This document shows, piece after piece, positions 31,967-40,145 of a DNA stretch of 57,553 bases (position 1 is the first letter of the stretch; each line of letters starts with the position of its first letter). The notes under the pieces were generated by a model. The model made no database searches. It had not been told where the DNA came from and saw only the letters and a list, made by a program, of their open reading frames with translations. The translations under genes and the position numbers were made by a program. Origin of the DNA: a virus; IMG/VR virus record IMGVR_UViG_3300025012_000103, positions 1 through 57,553 of that record. One strand, 5' to 3'.

Positions 31967-33684
31967 TGATCCGTATATTCATTAGTTTCTTTCTGCTGGG
32001 ACTGTTATTCCCAGGTCAGCTGTGGGCCGCCTGCGGCGGAGCGTCTCCTACGTGGACAGCGGCGGATGCTTCGTTAACGGAAGTTAACCTTTGTATCGCC
32101 GGGGCCTCGGCAGGGGATACGATCAATGTTCCGGCTGGTTCTGCCAACTGGTCAGGTGCTCCTTCAACAATTTCAGGACTACGATTAGTGGGTGCTGGGA
32201 AAAATGGGAGCGGAACTACTATTACTGCTACGGGTGCAGTGACTGTTGATATTAATGGGCATGCTACTAAAGAAACGCGACTAGAAGGGTTCCGGTTTGT
32301 TTATTCTAATACAAGCAACACTGTTAAGCTAGATGTAGATAGTGATATTTCATATGAACCTGTCGTCATTTATAATGTTTATATATCATATACTGGTGGT
32401 GGGGATCACAGTACCTCTGGTGTTGTTAATATTAACTGTGCCTATGGGGTTATGAGTAATGTTGACCTCATTAATTTCTCGGGTGAAATAGTTTATGTTA
32501 ACTGTACTAATGAAGATCCGTGGGACGTTAGCCCTGGGCCAGTAGATTTTGGTACTGCTGACTTCTTTTTTATTGAAGACTCCACATGGTATAGTAGTTC
32601 TGTCCCAGCATCACAACATGCAATTATGACTGATGACTCGGGGAAAACAGTTGCTCGTTATAACAGTATAGATGGTCCACTGAATATAGACTCACATGGC
32701 TGGTGTAATGCTTCAGCAGGCAGTTATGGGGCTAGAGCCACTGAAATCTATGGCAATACTTGGACGGGGGTGTCCGGAAAATCAAACACAATAAATTTTC
32801 GTGGAGGCCCAGGGTATATATGGGGCAACTCTGTCACAGGCGGAGACCCAAACAGGTTCATCACGTTCACAGAATACAGACTGCATTATGATACGTCCCT
32901 ATGTGCATACCGGGGGTGCCCGGGGGTTTATCCTGCCGGGCAGCAGATTGGGTGGGATCTTTCAGCAGCTGGCACTTTTGATGTTGATGCTGACTATGAG
33001 TTACGACCTATCTATATGTGGAATAACGCTGCTGATGGGGTGTTAAGTTACAGATATATCACTCCAGGGGTAGGCGAGTGCCCCACAGGTCTGGGTGGCG
33101 GAACTGCAGCAAATGTGCAGGTAGGTCGTGAAATTTTTGATTCCGAAGATGGTATGGTTGCCAGCGGACTGAGTTCTGCAAAGCCGGGAACTTGCACAGA
33201 CAATTATGGATATTGGGCCACAGATACACAGAAACTATATTCTTGTCTATCCAATGTTTGGACAGAAATATATTCTCCCTACACATACCCACATCCGTTA
33301 ACGCAACCTGGCCCTGTGCGTTCTGCAGGATCTCCTTCATCAAGCTTATCTTACTCAACAACAACAACGCTATCACTCTATACGTCAACCAATGCTACTT
33401 GTAAATATGGTACAATTGCAGAAACAGCTTATGCTTCGATTGCGAACACTTTCACTACCGCAGATGGTTATTCACATTCTCAATCCGGTGTAGCCGTATC
33501 TCCAGGCACGAATACTTTTTATGCAAGATGTACCGACGGGACTTACACAAACACAACTGATTATATTATTAGTTTTAGTATGTTGGCTCAGAGTTCAGCT
33601 CGCGTGGGGCTCAGCTCAACAGGGACAGGGAAGTTTGGCCCATCTGCAGCTGGCACTGGGAAGTTGATAATAGCAGCACCATAA
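31966..33684 (+). CDS. Exported beta-helix protein 3 (Sec signal peptide)
   Basis: 572 residues, signal peptide MIRIFISFFLLGLLFPGQLW with cleavage near WAA. The mature part begins ACGGASPTWTAADASLTEVN and INVPAGSANWSGAPSTISGL, as in beta-helix (pectate-lyase-like) proteins, with repeated short beta segments to about residue 330. A C-terminal domain (about 450-572) is Ser/Thr-rich. It is more AT-rich than its neighbours, suggesting separate origin. It could be a tailspike that acts on or binds a host polysaccharide, but no catalytic residues are evident. Confidence 0.72.
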   Translation: MIRIFISFFLLGLLFPGQLWAACGGASPTWTAADASLTEVNLCIAGASAGDTINVPAGSANWSGAPSTISGLRLVGAGKNGSGTTITATGAVTVDINGHATKETRLEGFRFVYSNTSNTVKLDVDSDISYEPVVIYNVYISYTGGGDHSTSGVVNINCAYGVMSNVDLINFSGEIVYVNCTNEDPWDVSPGPVDFGTADFFFIEDSTWYSSSVPASQHAIMTDDSGKTVARYNSIDGPLNIDSHGWCNASAGSYGARATEIYGNTWTGVSGKSNTINFRGGPGYIWGNSVTGGDPNRFITFTEYRLHYDTSLCAYRGCPGVYPAGQQIGWDLSAAGTFDVDADYELRPIYMWNNAADGVLSYRYITPGVGECPTGLGGGTAANVQVGREIFDSEDGMVASGLSSAKPGTCTDNYGYWATDTQKLYSCLSNVWTEIYSPYTYPHPLTQPGPVRSAGSPSSSLSYSTTTTLSLYTSTNATCKYGTIAETAYASIANTFTTADGYSHSQSGVAVSPGTNTFYARCTDGTYTNTTDYIISFSMLAQSSARVGLSSTGTGKFGPSAAGTGKLIIAAP

Positions 33685-33787
33685 AATAATGTCGAGAACC
33701 CCTTCAATAAGGGTGTGAAAAGCGGTATATAGAAACAGGGGCAATAACCCTACGTGTAGAAAGAAAACGTAATCACAGGAGGAGATA

Positions 33788-34459
33788 ATGGAAACACCGT
33801 GCCCCTATCATTTGTTTGGTAATGTTCGAGGCAACAACTATGCCAGGATCGACCCATTGACGGGGCTCATGACGTTCAAAGGGTTGGCCCGGCCGTACAT
33901 CGGGCTGTGGACCCCGCTGACAGCCATGGAACAGACCTCGGCGCCGGATTACGACGGGACCAATTTCGGGTTCCTGTTCCCGAACGGCAGCACTGCCGAG
34001 TTCCTGACAGCAAACATCGCTTTGGACCATGACTATGCTGCGGGTACCTCGCTCTATCCAAGGATCCTCTGGCATCAAGCTTCAGCGACGGCTCCGGTGT
34101 GGAAAATCTCATATCGCTGGCTGAACCCGGGTGAGCAGGTGGGGGCCTTCACGACGGCGACGGCTACAGGGCAGGAATATACCTACATCCAAGGGACGAT
34201 CCAACAAATCTCCTACTTCCCTACAATCCCTGGCGCTGGCAAGAAGATGGGCAGTGTCCTGCAGGTCAAGATCTACCGCGACGACGCGGTACTGGGCGGG
34301 GATGCTCTGGCCATCGCCTTTGGGGTGTTCAAGCGAGTCGACAGTCTTGGTTCCCAGACGTTGACGTTGAAGAGTGTTCCGGGAGCAGCCGTGTCGTCTT
34401 CACCGAGTGCTAGTGCCAGTGCCAGTCCGAGCGCTTCACCATCAGCTTCAGCATCCTAA
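33788..34459 (+). CDS. Structural protein with short Ser/Pro tail
   Basis: 223 residues, AGGAGG ribosome binding site. The body (1-200) is a beta-rich domain (FKGLARPYIGLWTPLTAMEQ, KMGSVLQVKIYRDDAVLGGD). The last 21 residues are SSSPSASASASPSAS-type, as in four other virion proteins. It is paired with the following gene, which has a much longer tail of the same kind. Both are probably surface structural or decoration proteins; no family recognised. Confidence 0.65.
   Translation: METPCPYHLFGNVRGNNYARIDPLTGLMTFKGLARPYIGLWTPLTAMEQTSAPDYDGTNFGFLFPNGSTAEFLTANIALDHDYAAGTSLYPRILWHQASATAPVWKISYRWLNPGEQVGAFTTATATGQEYTYIQGTIQQISYFPTIPGAGKKMGSVLQVKIYRDDAVLGGDALAIAFGVFKRVDSLGSQTLTLKSVPGAAVSSSPSASASASPSASPSASAS
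34394..34456 (+). repeat. Ser/Pro-coding repeat tract 4
   Basis: Short C-terminal Ser/Ala/Pro tract, ending at the stop of its gene. Confidence 0.8.
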
Positions 34460-34472
34460 GGAGGGATAGACT

Positions 34473-35294
34473 ATGAGCCAGGTTCTCATTGCGCCGACAA
34501 CGGCCGCTGCGGAATACAAAATGAAGATTCCGCAAAACAGGTTCAACATGACGATCCAAGTCGACGCCAACATCGGTGCCGCGGAAGTCGTTGAGATCAA
34601 ACAACTGGATACTGATCAGCAGTGGCGGGCGATTAAGCTTGGCGGGGCTGCCTTGGTCTTGTCGGCGAGCAACACGCAGGTGAGCTTCACGGCAACAAAT
34701 CTGATCAAGCTGGTGAAGTCGACCACTGTCAATGCTATTGGGGTTCAGCTTCTGTCTGACCTCGGCTTTGGCGATAACGAAGCTTCTGACAGCCCGAGCG
34801 CTTCGGCTTCGTCGAGCCCGACTACCTCACCGTCGTCCTCAGCTTCGTCCAGCGCTTCCTCTTCAGCTTCTTCGAGTCCGACGACCAGCGCTTCTTCGAG
34901 CGCTTCTTCGAGCCCGACGACAAGCCCGAGTAGCAGTGTTTCGTCCTCAGCTTCCTCGAGCCCAAGCTCCTCGGCTTCGGCGAGCGCCTCAGGCAGCCCG
35001 ACGACCAGCCCGAGCACGTCAGCCTCGAGCAGCCCGACGACCAGTCCAAGCGCCTCGGCCTCAGCAACGGCAAGCCCGTCTGGGGCAGCGAGCTTGAGTT
35101 CTTCGTTGAGCAGCAGCCCAAGCGTTTCAGCTTCTGGCAGCCCGACGACCAGCCCGAGCACGTCAGCTTCTTCGAGCCCAACGACCAGCCCGAGCGCTTC
35201 CGCTTCTTCGAGCCCGAGTTCTTCGGCTTCGGCAAGCCTGAGCGGCAGCCCGACGACCAGCCCGAGCGCTTCCCCGTCAAGTTCACCGTCTTAA
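34473..35294 (+). CDS. Mucin-like Ser/Pro repeat protein
   Basis: 273 residues, AAGGAGGG ribosome binding site. Residues 1-105 are a compact beta domain (YKMKIPQNRFNMTIQVDANI, NLIKLVKSTTVNAIGVQLLS). Residues about 107-273 are almost only Ser, Pro, Thr and Ala in SPTTSPSSSASSS-like units, with one break (ATASPSGAASLSSSLSSSPS). Such tracts are extended and are classic O-glycosylation substrates. The next three genes code for glycosyltransferases and methyltransferases, so this may be the main modified surface protein. Confidence 0.7.
   Translation: MSQVLIAPTTAAAEYKMKIPQNRFNMTIQVDANIGAAEVVEIKQLDTDQQWRAIKLGGAALVLSASNTQVSFTATNLIKLVKSTTVNAIGVQLLSDLGFGDNEASDSPSASASSSPTTSPSSSASSSASSSASSSPTTSASSSASSSPTTSPSSSVSSSASSSPSSSASASASGSPTTSPSTSASSSPTTSPSASASATASPSGAASLSSSLSSSPSVSASGSPTTSPSTSASSSPTTSPSASASSSPSSSASASLSGSPTTSPSASPSSSPS
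34788..35291 (+). repeat. Ser/Pro-coding repeat tract 5
   Basis: About 500 bp of imperfect AGCCCGACGACC/TCGGCTTCG-type units, the densest tract in the window, just upstream of the glycosyltransferase cassette. Confidence 0.88.
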
Positions 35295-35306
35295 CAGGGG
35301 GCATCT

Positions 35307-36782
35307 ATGTTAAGCGTGGTTATCCCATCCCGCAATGAGCAGGGATATCTGGAAAAGACTATCGAGTCCCTCTTGGCCAACGCCGAGGGGGATATCGAGA
35401 TTATCGTTGTGCTCGACGGCTGGCTCCCGGAGCGGCCGATCGAGTTCCCAGTGAGTGACAGACAGCAGATTCACTGGCTTCACAACCAAGAGCACCTTGG
35501 GCAGCGGCAAGCGATCAACCAGGCTGCCCGGGTTGCCAAGGGCAAATATATCATGAAGCTGGATGCGCACTGTGCCGTGTCAAAGGGCTTTGACTTGATC
35601 TTGGCCCGAGACTGTGAGTATGACATGACGATGATCCCCAGGATGTACAACCTGGACGTCGTGACGTGGCAGCCAAAGTGGCACAAGCGCACTGACTACA
35701 TGTATATCGGGCTGGTTGAGGGCAACCTCCGGGCGCAGTATTACAAGAAGCAGCCCGACAACGACAAGATGATCGACGACACGATGTGTTGCATGGGGCC
35801 TGGGTTCTTCCTGCATCTGGACAGGTTCTGGGAACTTGGCGGCTGCATGGAAGAGCACGGTGGCTGGGGTCAGCAGGGTGTGGAAGAATCCGCGAAGGCG
35901 TGGCTTAGCGGCGGTCGGATGGTGGTCAACAAGCACTGCTGGTTTGCTCACTGGTTCCGCGGGGGTGGAGTGCCTGAAGGTCACAAGAAAGGCTTCCCGT
36001 ATCACATGAGCCAGCATGCGGTCAATATCGCCCGAGCTTACAGCAATGACCTCTGGATGAACAATAAGTGGCCCAAGCAGACCAAGACCTTTCAGTGGCT
36101 GCTGGATAAATTCAACCCTCCAGGATGGAGCAAGGAAGATATGGCTATGGCAGGTAATCCAGCAGCATCGGCAGTGGCGCCGGCAGCCTCGCCGGCCCGG
36201 GCATTTTTCAACCATATGATGTCCGGAAACAAGATGCCCACATGGATGGGCTACCCGGTCATCAAATACCCCAACGACCTCATCTTGTATCAGCAGAAGC
36301 TCTTTGAAAAGCGGCCTGACGTCTTGGTCGAGGTCGGGACCCATAAAGGCGGCTCGGCCCTTTTTTTTGCCCAGATGATGGATCTCATAGGGCACGGGCA
36401 GGTGATCACTATCGACAAGTCGCATGACAAATATCCGCTGCCGCAGCATCCGCGGATCACTTACCTGACCGGGAGGTCGACGGCAACGGAGACGTTGACG
36501 CAACTGAAGGAGTTGGTCAACGGCAGCTCCGTTATGGTGGTGCTCGACGGCGATCATAGCCGGACGCAGGTGAAGCGGGAGTTGGTTCGTTATTCCGAGA
36601 TCGTCACACCCGGGCAGTACCTTGTCGCCGAGGACACAGTGATGGGGGAGATGGGCATGCCGGATAACCCGGCAGAGGCTGTCGAGTGGTTTCTCAAACG
36701 GACTGATAAAATCCAGCGAGAGCGGCCTGAGGCCCAGTTCATGTTCTCCTGCAACGGTGGAGGCTGGCTGAAAAAATTATGA
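35307..36782 (+). CDS. GT2 glycosyltransferase fused to CmcI-like methyltransferase
   Basis: 491 residues in two domains. Residues 1 to about 215 are family 2 glycosyltransferase: LSVVIPSRNEQGYLEKTIES, IIVVLDGWLPE, and the nucleotide-binding region GKYIMKLDAHCAV, then GCMEEHGGWGQQGVEESAKA, which suits the acceptor site (D/E-rich). An Ala/Pro linker (AASAVAPAASPARA) follows. The C-terminal domain (about 310-490: DVLVEVGTHKGGSALFFAQM, QVITIDKS, VMVVLDGDHSRTQVKREL) resembles the cephalosporin hydroxylase/CmcI (rhamnosyl O-methyltransferase) group. It may add and methylate a sugar. The next ATG overlaps its stop. Confidence 0.82.
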   Translation: MLSVVIPSRNEQGYLEKTIESLLANAEGDIEIIVVLDGWLPERPIEFPVSDRQQIHWLHNQEHLGQRQAINQAARVAKGKYIMKLDAHCAVSKGFDLILARDCEYDMTMIPRMYNLDVVTWQPKWHKRTDYMYIGLVEGNLRAQYYKKQPDNDKMIDDTMCCMGPGFFLHLDRFWELGGCMEEHGGWGQQGVEESAKAWLSGGRMVVNKHCWFAHWFRGGGVPEGHKKGFPYHMSQHAVNIARAYSNDLWMNNKWPKQTKTFQWLLDKFNPPGWSKEDMAMAGNPAASAVAPAASPARAFFNHMMSGNKMPTWMGYPVIKYPNDLILYQQKLFEKRPDVLVEVGTHKGGSALFFAQMMDLIGHGQVITIDKSHDKYPLPQHPRITYLTGRSTATETLTQLKELVNGSSVMVVLDGDHSRTQVKRELVRYSEIVTPGQYLVAEDTVMGEMGMPDNPAEAVEWFLKRTDKIQRERPEAQFMFSCNGGGWLKKL

Positions 36783-37246
36783 AGAGATCAGTTAGACGAT
36801 TTGTCAAACAACAAGTAGACAGGTTGGCCGCGGCCGGCGACTGTTTGGAGATCGGATCTTACGACGTCAACGGCAATCTCAGGCAAATCCTTGCCCACAC
36901 CAACTACACCGGTCTCGATATGCGGGAGGGGCCCAACGTCGACGTCGTCGCCAACAGCAACGACTTGCCCTTCCCGGATAATTTTTTCGACGTGGTCGTC
37001 TGTGTTGAAACATTCGAGCACGACAAGTTCTTTTGGAAGACTGTTACCCAGATCCGGCGAATCCTCCGGCCGGGCGGCGTAGTGATCTTGACGGCGCCGA
37101 GTATTGACTTCGGTATCCATGAGCATCCGAACGATTACTGGCGGTTTACTGAGGAAGGGCTCAAGTCTTTGATTGAGGACTGGTGCGGGGATATCGTCTC
37201 ACACTACCATGACCGGGCGGCATTCGTCGCAGGGAGGAAGCTCTAG
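36779..37246 (+). CDS. Class I SAM-dependent methyltransferase
   Basis: 155 residues with LEIGSYDVNGNLRQILAHTN (motif I), YTGLDMREGPNVDVV (motif II), LPFPDNFFDVVVCVETFEHD (motif III, as in Methyltransf_11) and ILRPGGVVILTAPS. ATGA overlap with the GT2-CmcI gene shows coupled expression. The target is likely a sugar or other small group on a phage glycan, inferred from its neighbours. Confidence 0.85.
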   Translation: MKRSVRRFVKQQVDRLAAAGDCLEIGSYDVNGNLRQILAHTNYTGLDMREGPNVDVVANSNDLPFPDNFFDVVVCVETFEHDKFFWKTVTQIRRILRPGGVVILTAPSIDFGIHEHPNDYWRFTEEGLKSLIEDWCGDIVSHYHDRAAFVAGRKL

Positions 37247-38863
37247 ATGGACACTAGCATAATTTTTTACACAGACGGATCTCTGGATCCGTTTCTTTTT
37301 ATCCGATGTCAGGAAAAACTCCTTGAGGCTGCCCAAGGTAAACGAATCATCTCTGTCTCTCAGCAGCCACTTGACTTCGGTGATAACATCTGTGTTGGCG
37401 ACATTGGCCGGAGCCACCAATCATTGTTCACTCAAATCCTCACAGGTGCAAAAGCGGCGACCACGAAGTATGTGGCGCTGGCGGAACACGATTGCCTGTA
37501 TTCTCCAGAGCATTTCAACTGGCAGCCGCCGAACGACTTTATCTTTTGGTACAATATCAATCATTGGTTCGTGCAGTGGGGTGGCACCAACACTGGGCAG
37601 TACAGCTATATGCGCCGGAAGGTCCTGTCAAACCTGATCTGCGAGCGAGGGCTGTTAATCGAGGCGGTGGAAGAGAAGCTGGCGATCCTCCGGCAAGGCG
37701 CCCAAATCCGGAAAGGGCTCCCTGGGGCTTGTGAGCCGGGCGTCTGCTCAAATGAAGACGCTTTCGTCGGCATCATTGGCAAGGATTTGGGCAAGGCGCC
37801 AGGGGATTATCGGGCAAAGGGGTTCTCAACTGTAGTGCCCAATCTCGACATCCGGCATGGGCAGAACTTCTCCGGTGGCCGGGTGGCCAAGAAGCAGTGT
37901 TATTCTCTGCCACACTGGGGAAGCTTCCATTCCGTCATGGGAGTAGTGCCACCGGGGAAGTGGTATCAGGAAGCCAATGTGCAGGGCGTTCAAATGCCTC
38001 AGCGGCGGACGAATGACACAAACGAAAAGCGCTGGCACAAGTTCATCAAGCCCTTGGTCGGTGCGCCTGGCACTGGTCGGATGACGGATCTGGGTTGCAA
38101 TGCTGGCTTTTACTGCCGGAAGTTTTCTGATCTGGGGTTCAGAGCCGTTGGCGTTGAGCGTGATCCTGAGGTCCTCAGGCATAATTACTGGTGGGAAGAG
38201 CATGAGCCCAAAGGTGTCAGAGTTGTTGAGTCTGACATCAATGACTTTCATCCGGGTTGCTCTGACTATGTTCTTCTGGCCAACGTCCATTACTGGTTGA
38301 CGCCGGCACAACTGCAGAAACTTGTGCAGAAGCTCAACGACCGGGCCTTGAACGTGATCTTGATTGGGAGATACAATACAGCAAAGGTCCACAAGTCACC
38401 GGCTGATCTACAATTCCTGCGAAAACTCTTTGTAAATTGGCAAGAAAAACAGGTTATTAAAGGGGTCAAGCACTTTTCGGTGTTGTTCCAGAACCCAACG
38501 TTAACTTCAAGAGGTGTCGATGAGTTGTTCTCCTGTCAACAATTTTTTAAGAGCAGCCGCTTTTTACCTTCATATTCAGACCTGATTGATGCTATACTGA
38601 AAGGCAAGAGTGGGAATCATCAGGATTCGCCTTATTATCAGTATCTGCTCTGGCGAGGATTCAAGGATAGTGATGAACTTCTCAAGCACCACGTTGACCT
38701 TGTTCCTAGTATTCAGCAGGAAGGTATTAAAGAACCACTATTGATTGGTCGAGTAGTCAATGGAAAGTATGAGGCGAATAGATTGGTTGATGGTGACCAT
38801 CGATTGATCGTTGCTCAGAAATTAGGGATAAAAAATGTTATTTGTCGAGTTGTCAAACCGTAG
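37247..38863 (+). CDS. Three-domain protein: GT, methyltransferase, ParB-like
   Basis: 538 residues. Part 1 (1 to about 210) is a GT-A-type glycosyltransferase-like domain with YVALAEHDCLYSPEHF (acidic metal/nucleotide-binding motif). Part 2 (about 265-400) has MTDLGCNAGFYCRKFSDLGF and VGVERDPEVLR, a class I methyltransferase. Part 3 (about 480-538), QEGIKEPLLIGRVVNGKYEA and VDGDHRLIVAQKLG, is the core of a ParB/sulfiredoxin-like domain. Two enzymes for surface sugar change fused to a nucleotide-binding ParB fold is an unusual layout. The start follows the previous stop directly, with AGGAAG upstream. Confidence 0.78.
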   Translation: MDTSIIFYTDGSLDPFLFIRCQEKLLEAAQGKRIISVSQQPLDFGDNICVGDIGRSHQSLFTQILTGAKAATTKYVALAEHDCLYSPEHFNWQPPNDFIFWYNINHWFVQWGGTNTGQYSYMRRKVLSNLICERGLLIEAVEEKLAILRQGAQIRKGLPGACEPGVCSNEDAFVGIIGKDLGKAPGDYRAKGFSTVVPNLDIRHGQNFSGGRVAKKQCYSLPHWGSFHSVMGVVPPGKWYQEANVQGVQMPQRRTNDTNEKRWHKFIKPLVGAPGTGRMTDLGCNAGFYCRKFSDLGFRAVGVERDPEVLRHNYWWEEHEPKGVRVVESDINDFHPGCSDYVLLANVHYWLTPAQLQKLVQKLNDRALNVILIGRYNTAKVHKSPADLQFLRKLFVNWQEKQVIKGVKHFSVLFQNPTLTSRGVDELFSCQQFFKSSRFLPSYSDLIDAILKGKSGNHQDSPYYQYLLWRGFKDSDELLKHHVDLVPSIQQEGIKEPLLIGRVVNGKYEANRLVDGDHRLIVAQKLGIKNVICRVVKP

Positions 38864-38895
38864 CCGGGGGCAACAACTGCTTCCAAATAAGTTGT

Positions 38896-38907
38896 AAAAA
38901 GTTACAA
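38896..38907. repeat. Left arm of 12-bp inverted repeat around TnpB copy 2
   Basis: AAAAAGTTACAA, the reverse complement of TTGTAACTTTTT at 40111-40122. The two bracket TnpB copy 2 by 26 bp on the left and within its last codons on the right. Confidence 0.6.
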
Positions 38908-38932
38908 AAACTTATTGACAGAGGTTAGAAAC

Positions 38933-40126
38933 GTGCTGCAAAGAGCCCACAGAATAAAGTTAAAGCCAAACAATAAGCAAGTGACCTACTTCAAGAAAGC
39001 TTGCGGCGTCCGACGTCTGGCATTTAACTGGGGTCTGGCAGAGTGGAAGAGGCAATACGAAGTCGGCGAGAAACCCTCTGCTTTTGGGCTTAATAAACAG
39101 TTCAACGCCGTGAAGAAGTCAGAGTTTCCGTTTGTTTCTGAAGTCACGAAGTGTGCTCCACAGAGAGCTTTTGCTGACCTTGAGAAAGCATTTAAAAAGT
39201 TTTTCAAAAAGACGTCGAGGTACCCAAAATTTAAAAAGAAAGGCCAACGGGACTCTTTCTATGTTGATAATCTGAAGTTCAAGCTCAACGGCAAGAGCAT
39301 CAAGATACCAAAGTTGGGCTGGGTAAGAATGCAGGAGTCTCAGAGACTCCCGGGCCGGCGCTTGTCAGCAACAGTAAGCAAGGAAGCAGCAGGTTGGTTT
39401 GTGTCTATCACGGTAGAGATTCCAGACGGTTCTGAATGCAGCGATAGCCAAGTGTATTCAGCCGTTGGCGTTGACCTCGGGATAGATAAATTGGCAGTGC
39501 TCTCGAATGGGATAACTTTTGAGAATCCCAAGACGACAAAGAAATATGAAAAGAGACTTCGACGGCTCAATAAATCTCTGGCCAGGAAAAAGAAAGGTAG
39601 CAGTAACCGAGAGAAAGCAAAAAAGAAACTGGGCCTTTTGCACTCTAGAATCAGAAACGTCAGGAAAGACTTTTTGCATAAGTTGACGTCATACCTTGCT
39701 GATAACTATTCAGATATTTGTATAGAGGATCTGAATACATCAGGAATGGTGAAGAACCGACGTCTTGCAAAAAGTGTCCAAGACGCCTCTTTTTCTGAAA
39801 TCAGAAGGCAACTCGTTTATAAATCTATCAGAGTTCACGTCGTGGGAAGGTTTTTCCCAAGTACGAAGCTCTGTATGGCGTGTGGTCAGCTGCATGACAT
39901 GCCGTTAAATAAGAGAACTTTCCAGTGCTCTTGTAATGGTGTCTCTATTGATAGAGACCTTCACGCAGCTCAAAATATACTACGGGCGGGTTGCCCGAAC
40001 GTCAAGCCTGTGGAGAGAGAAGCTCTGGTTCTTGGGCAATTGCCCGAGAATGAAACTACTTTCTGGGAAGCAGGAAATGTACACAAATTCAATGGGTTTG
40101 AAGGAGCCCCTTGTAACTTTTTGTAA
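38933..40126 (+). CDS. tnpB: TnpB RNA-guided nuclease, copy 2
   Basis: 397 residues from the GTG at 38933 (GAGG upstream; a longer TTG form begins at 38915). Long parts are nearly identical in DNA to copy 1, with most differences in the N-terminal third (SEVTKCAPQRAFADLEKAF against YETPAGVTAQAFSDLDTAF). RuvC and zinc-finger motifs are intact (GVDLGIDKLA, CIEDLNTSGM, CMACG ... CSC, DRDLHAAQNIL). Identity to copy 1 stops after GAAGCAGGAAAT. It lies between the glycan cassette and an exported protein gene. The high identity points to recent duplication or separate gain from a shared source. Confidence 0.93.
   Translation: MLQRAHRIKLKPNNKQVTYFKKACGVRRLAFNWGLAEWKRQYEVGEKPSAFGLNKQFNAVKKSEFPFVSEVTKCAPQRAFADLEKAFKKFFKKTSRYPKFKKKGQRDSFYVDNLKFKLNGKSIKIPKLGWVRMQESQRLPGRRLSATVSKEAAGWFVSITVEIPDGSECSDSQVYSAVGVDLGIDKLAVLSNGITFENPKTTKKYEKRLRRLNKSLARKKKGSSNREKAKKKLGLLHSRIRNVRKDFLHKLTSYLADNYSDICIEDLNTSGMVKNRRLAKSVQDASFSEIRRQLVYKSIRVHVVGRFFPSTKLCMACGQLHDMPLNKRTFQCSCNGVSIDRDLHAAQNILRAGCPNVKPVEREALVLGQLPENETTFWEAGNVHKFNGFEGAPCNFL
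40088..40106 (+). ncRNA. Right-end hairpin of TnpB copy 2
   Basis: TTCAA-TGGGT-TTGAA (40088-40102) plus GGAG, at the position of the copy 1 hairpin but with different bases. It is the likely omega-RNA 3' end; the guide would follow. Confidence 0.5.
40111..40122. repeat. Right arm of 12-bp inverted repeat around TnpB copy 2
   Basis: TTGTAACTTTTT, pairs with 38896-38907. It also forms a local hairpin (GTAACT with AGTTAC). Confidence 0.55.
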
Positions 40127-40145
40127 GTTACATAAACCAGTCAAT

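Noticed and set aside
39936-40145. Long N-terminal extension of the exported protein at 40146
   Set aside because: It would read through the end of TnpB copy 2 in another frame; the signal peptide at 40146 marks the real start.
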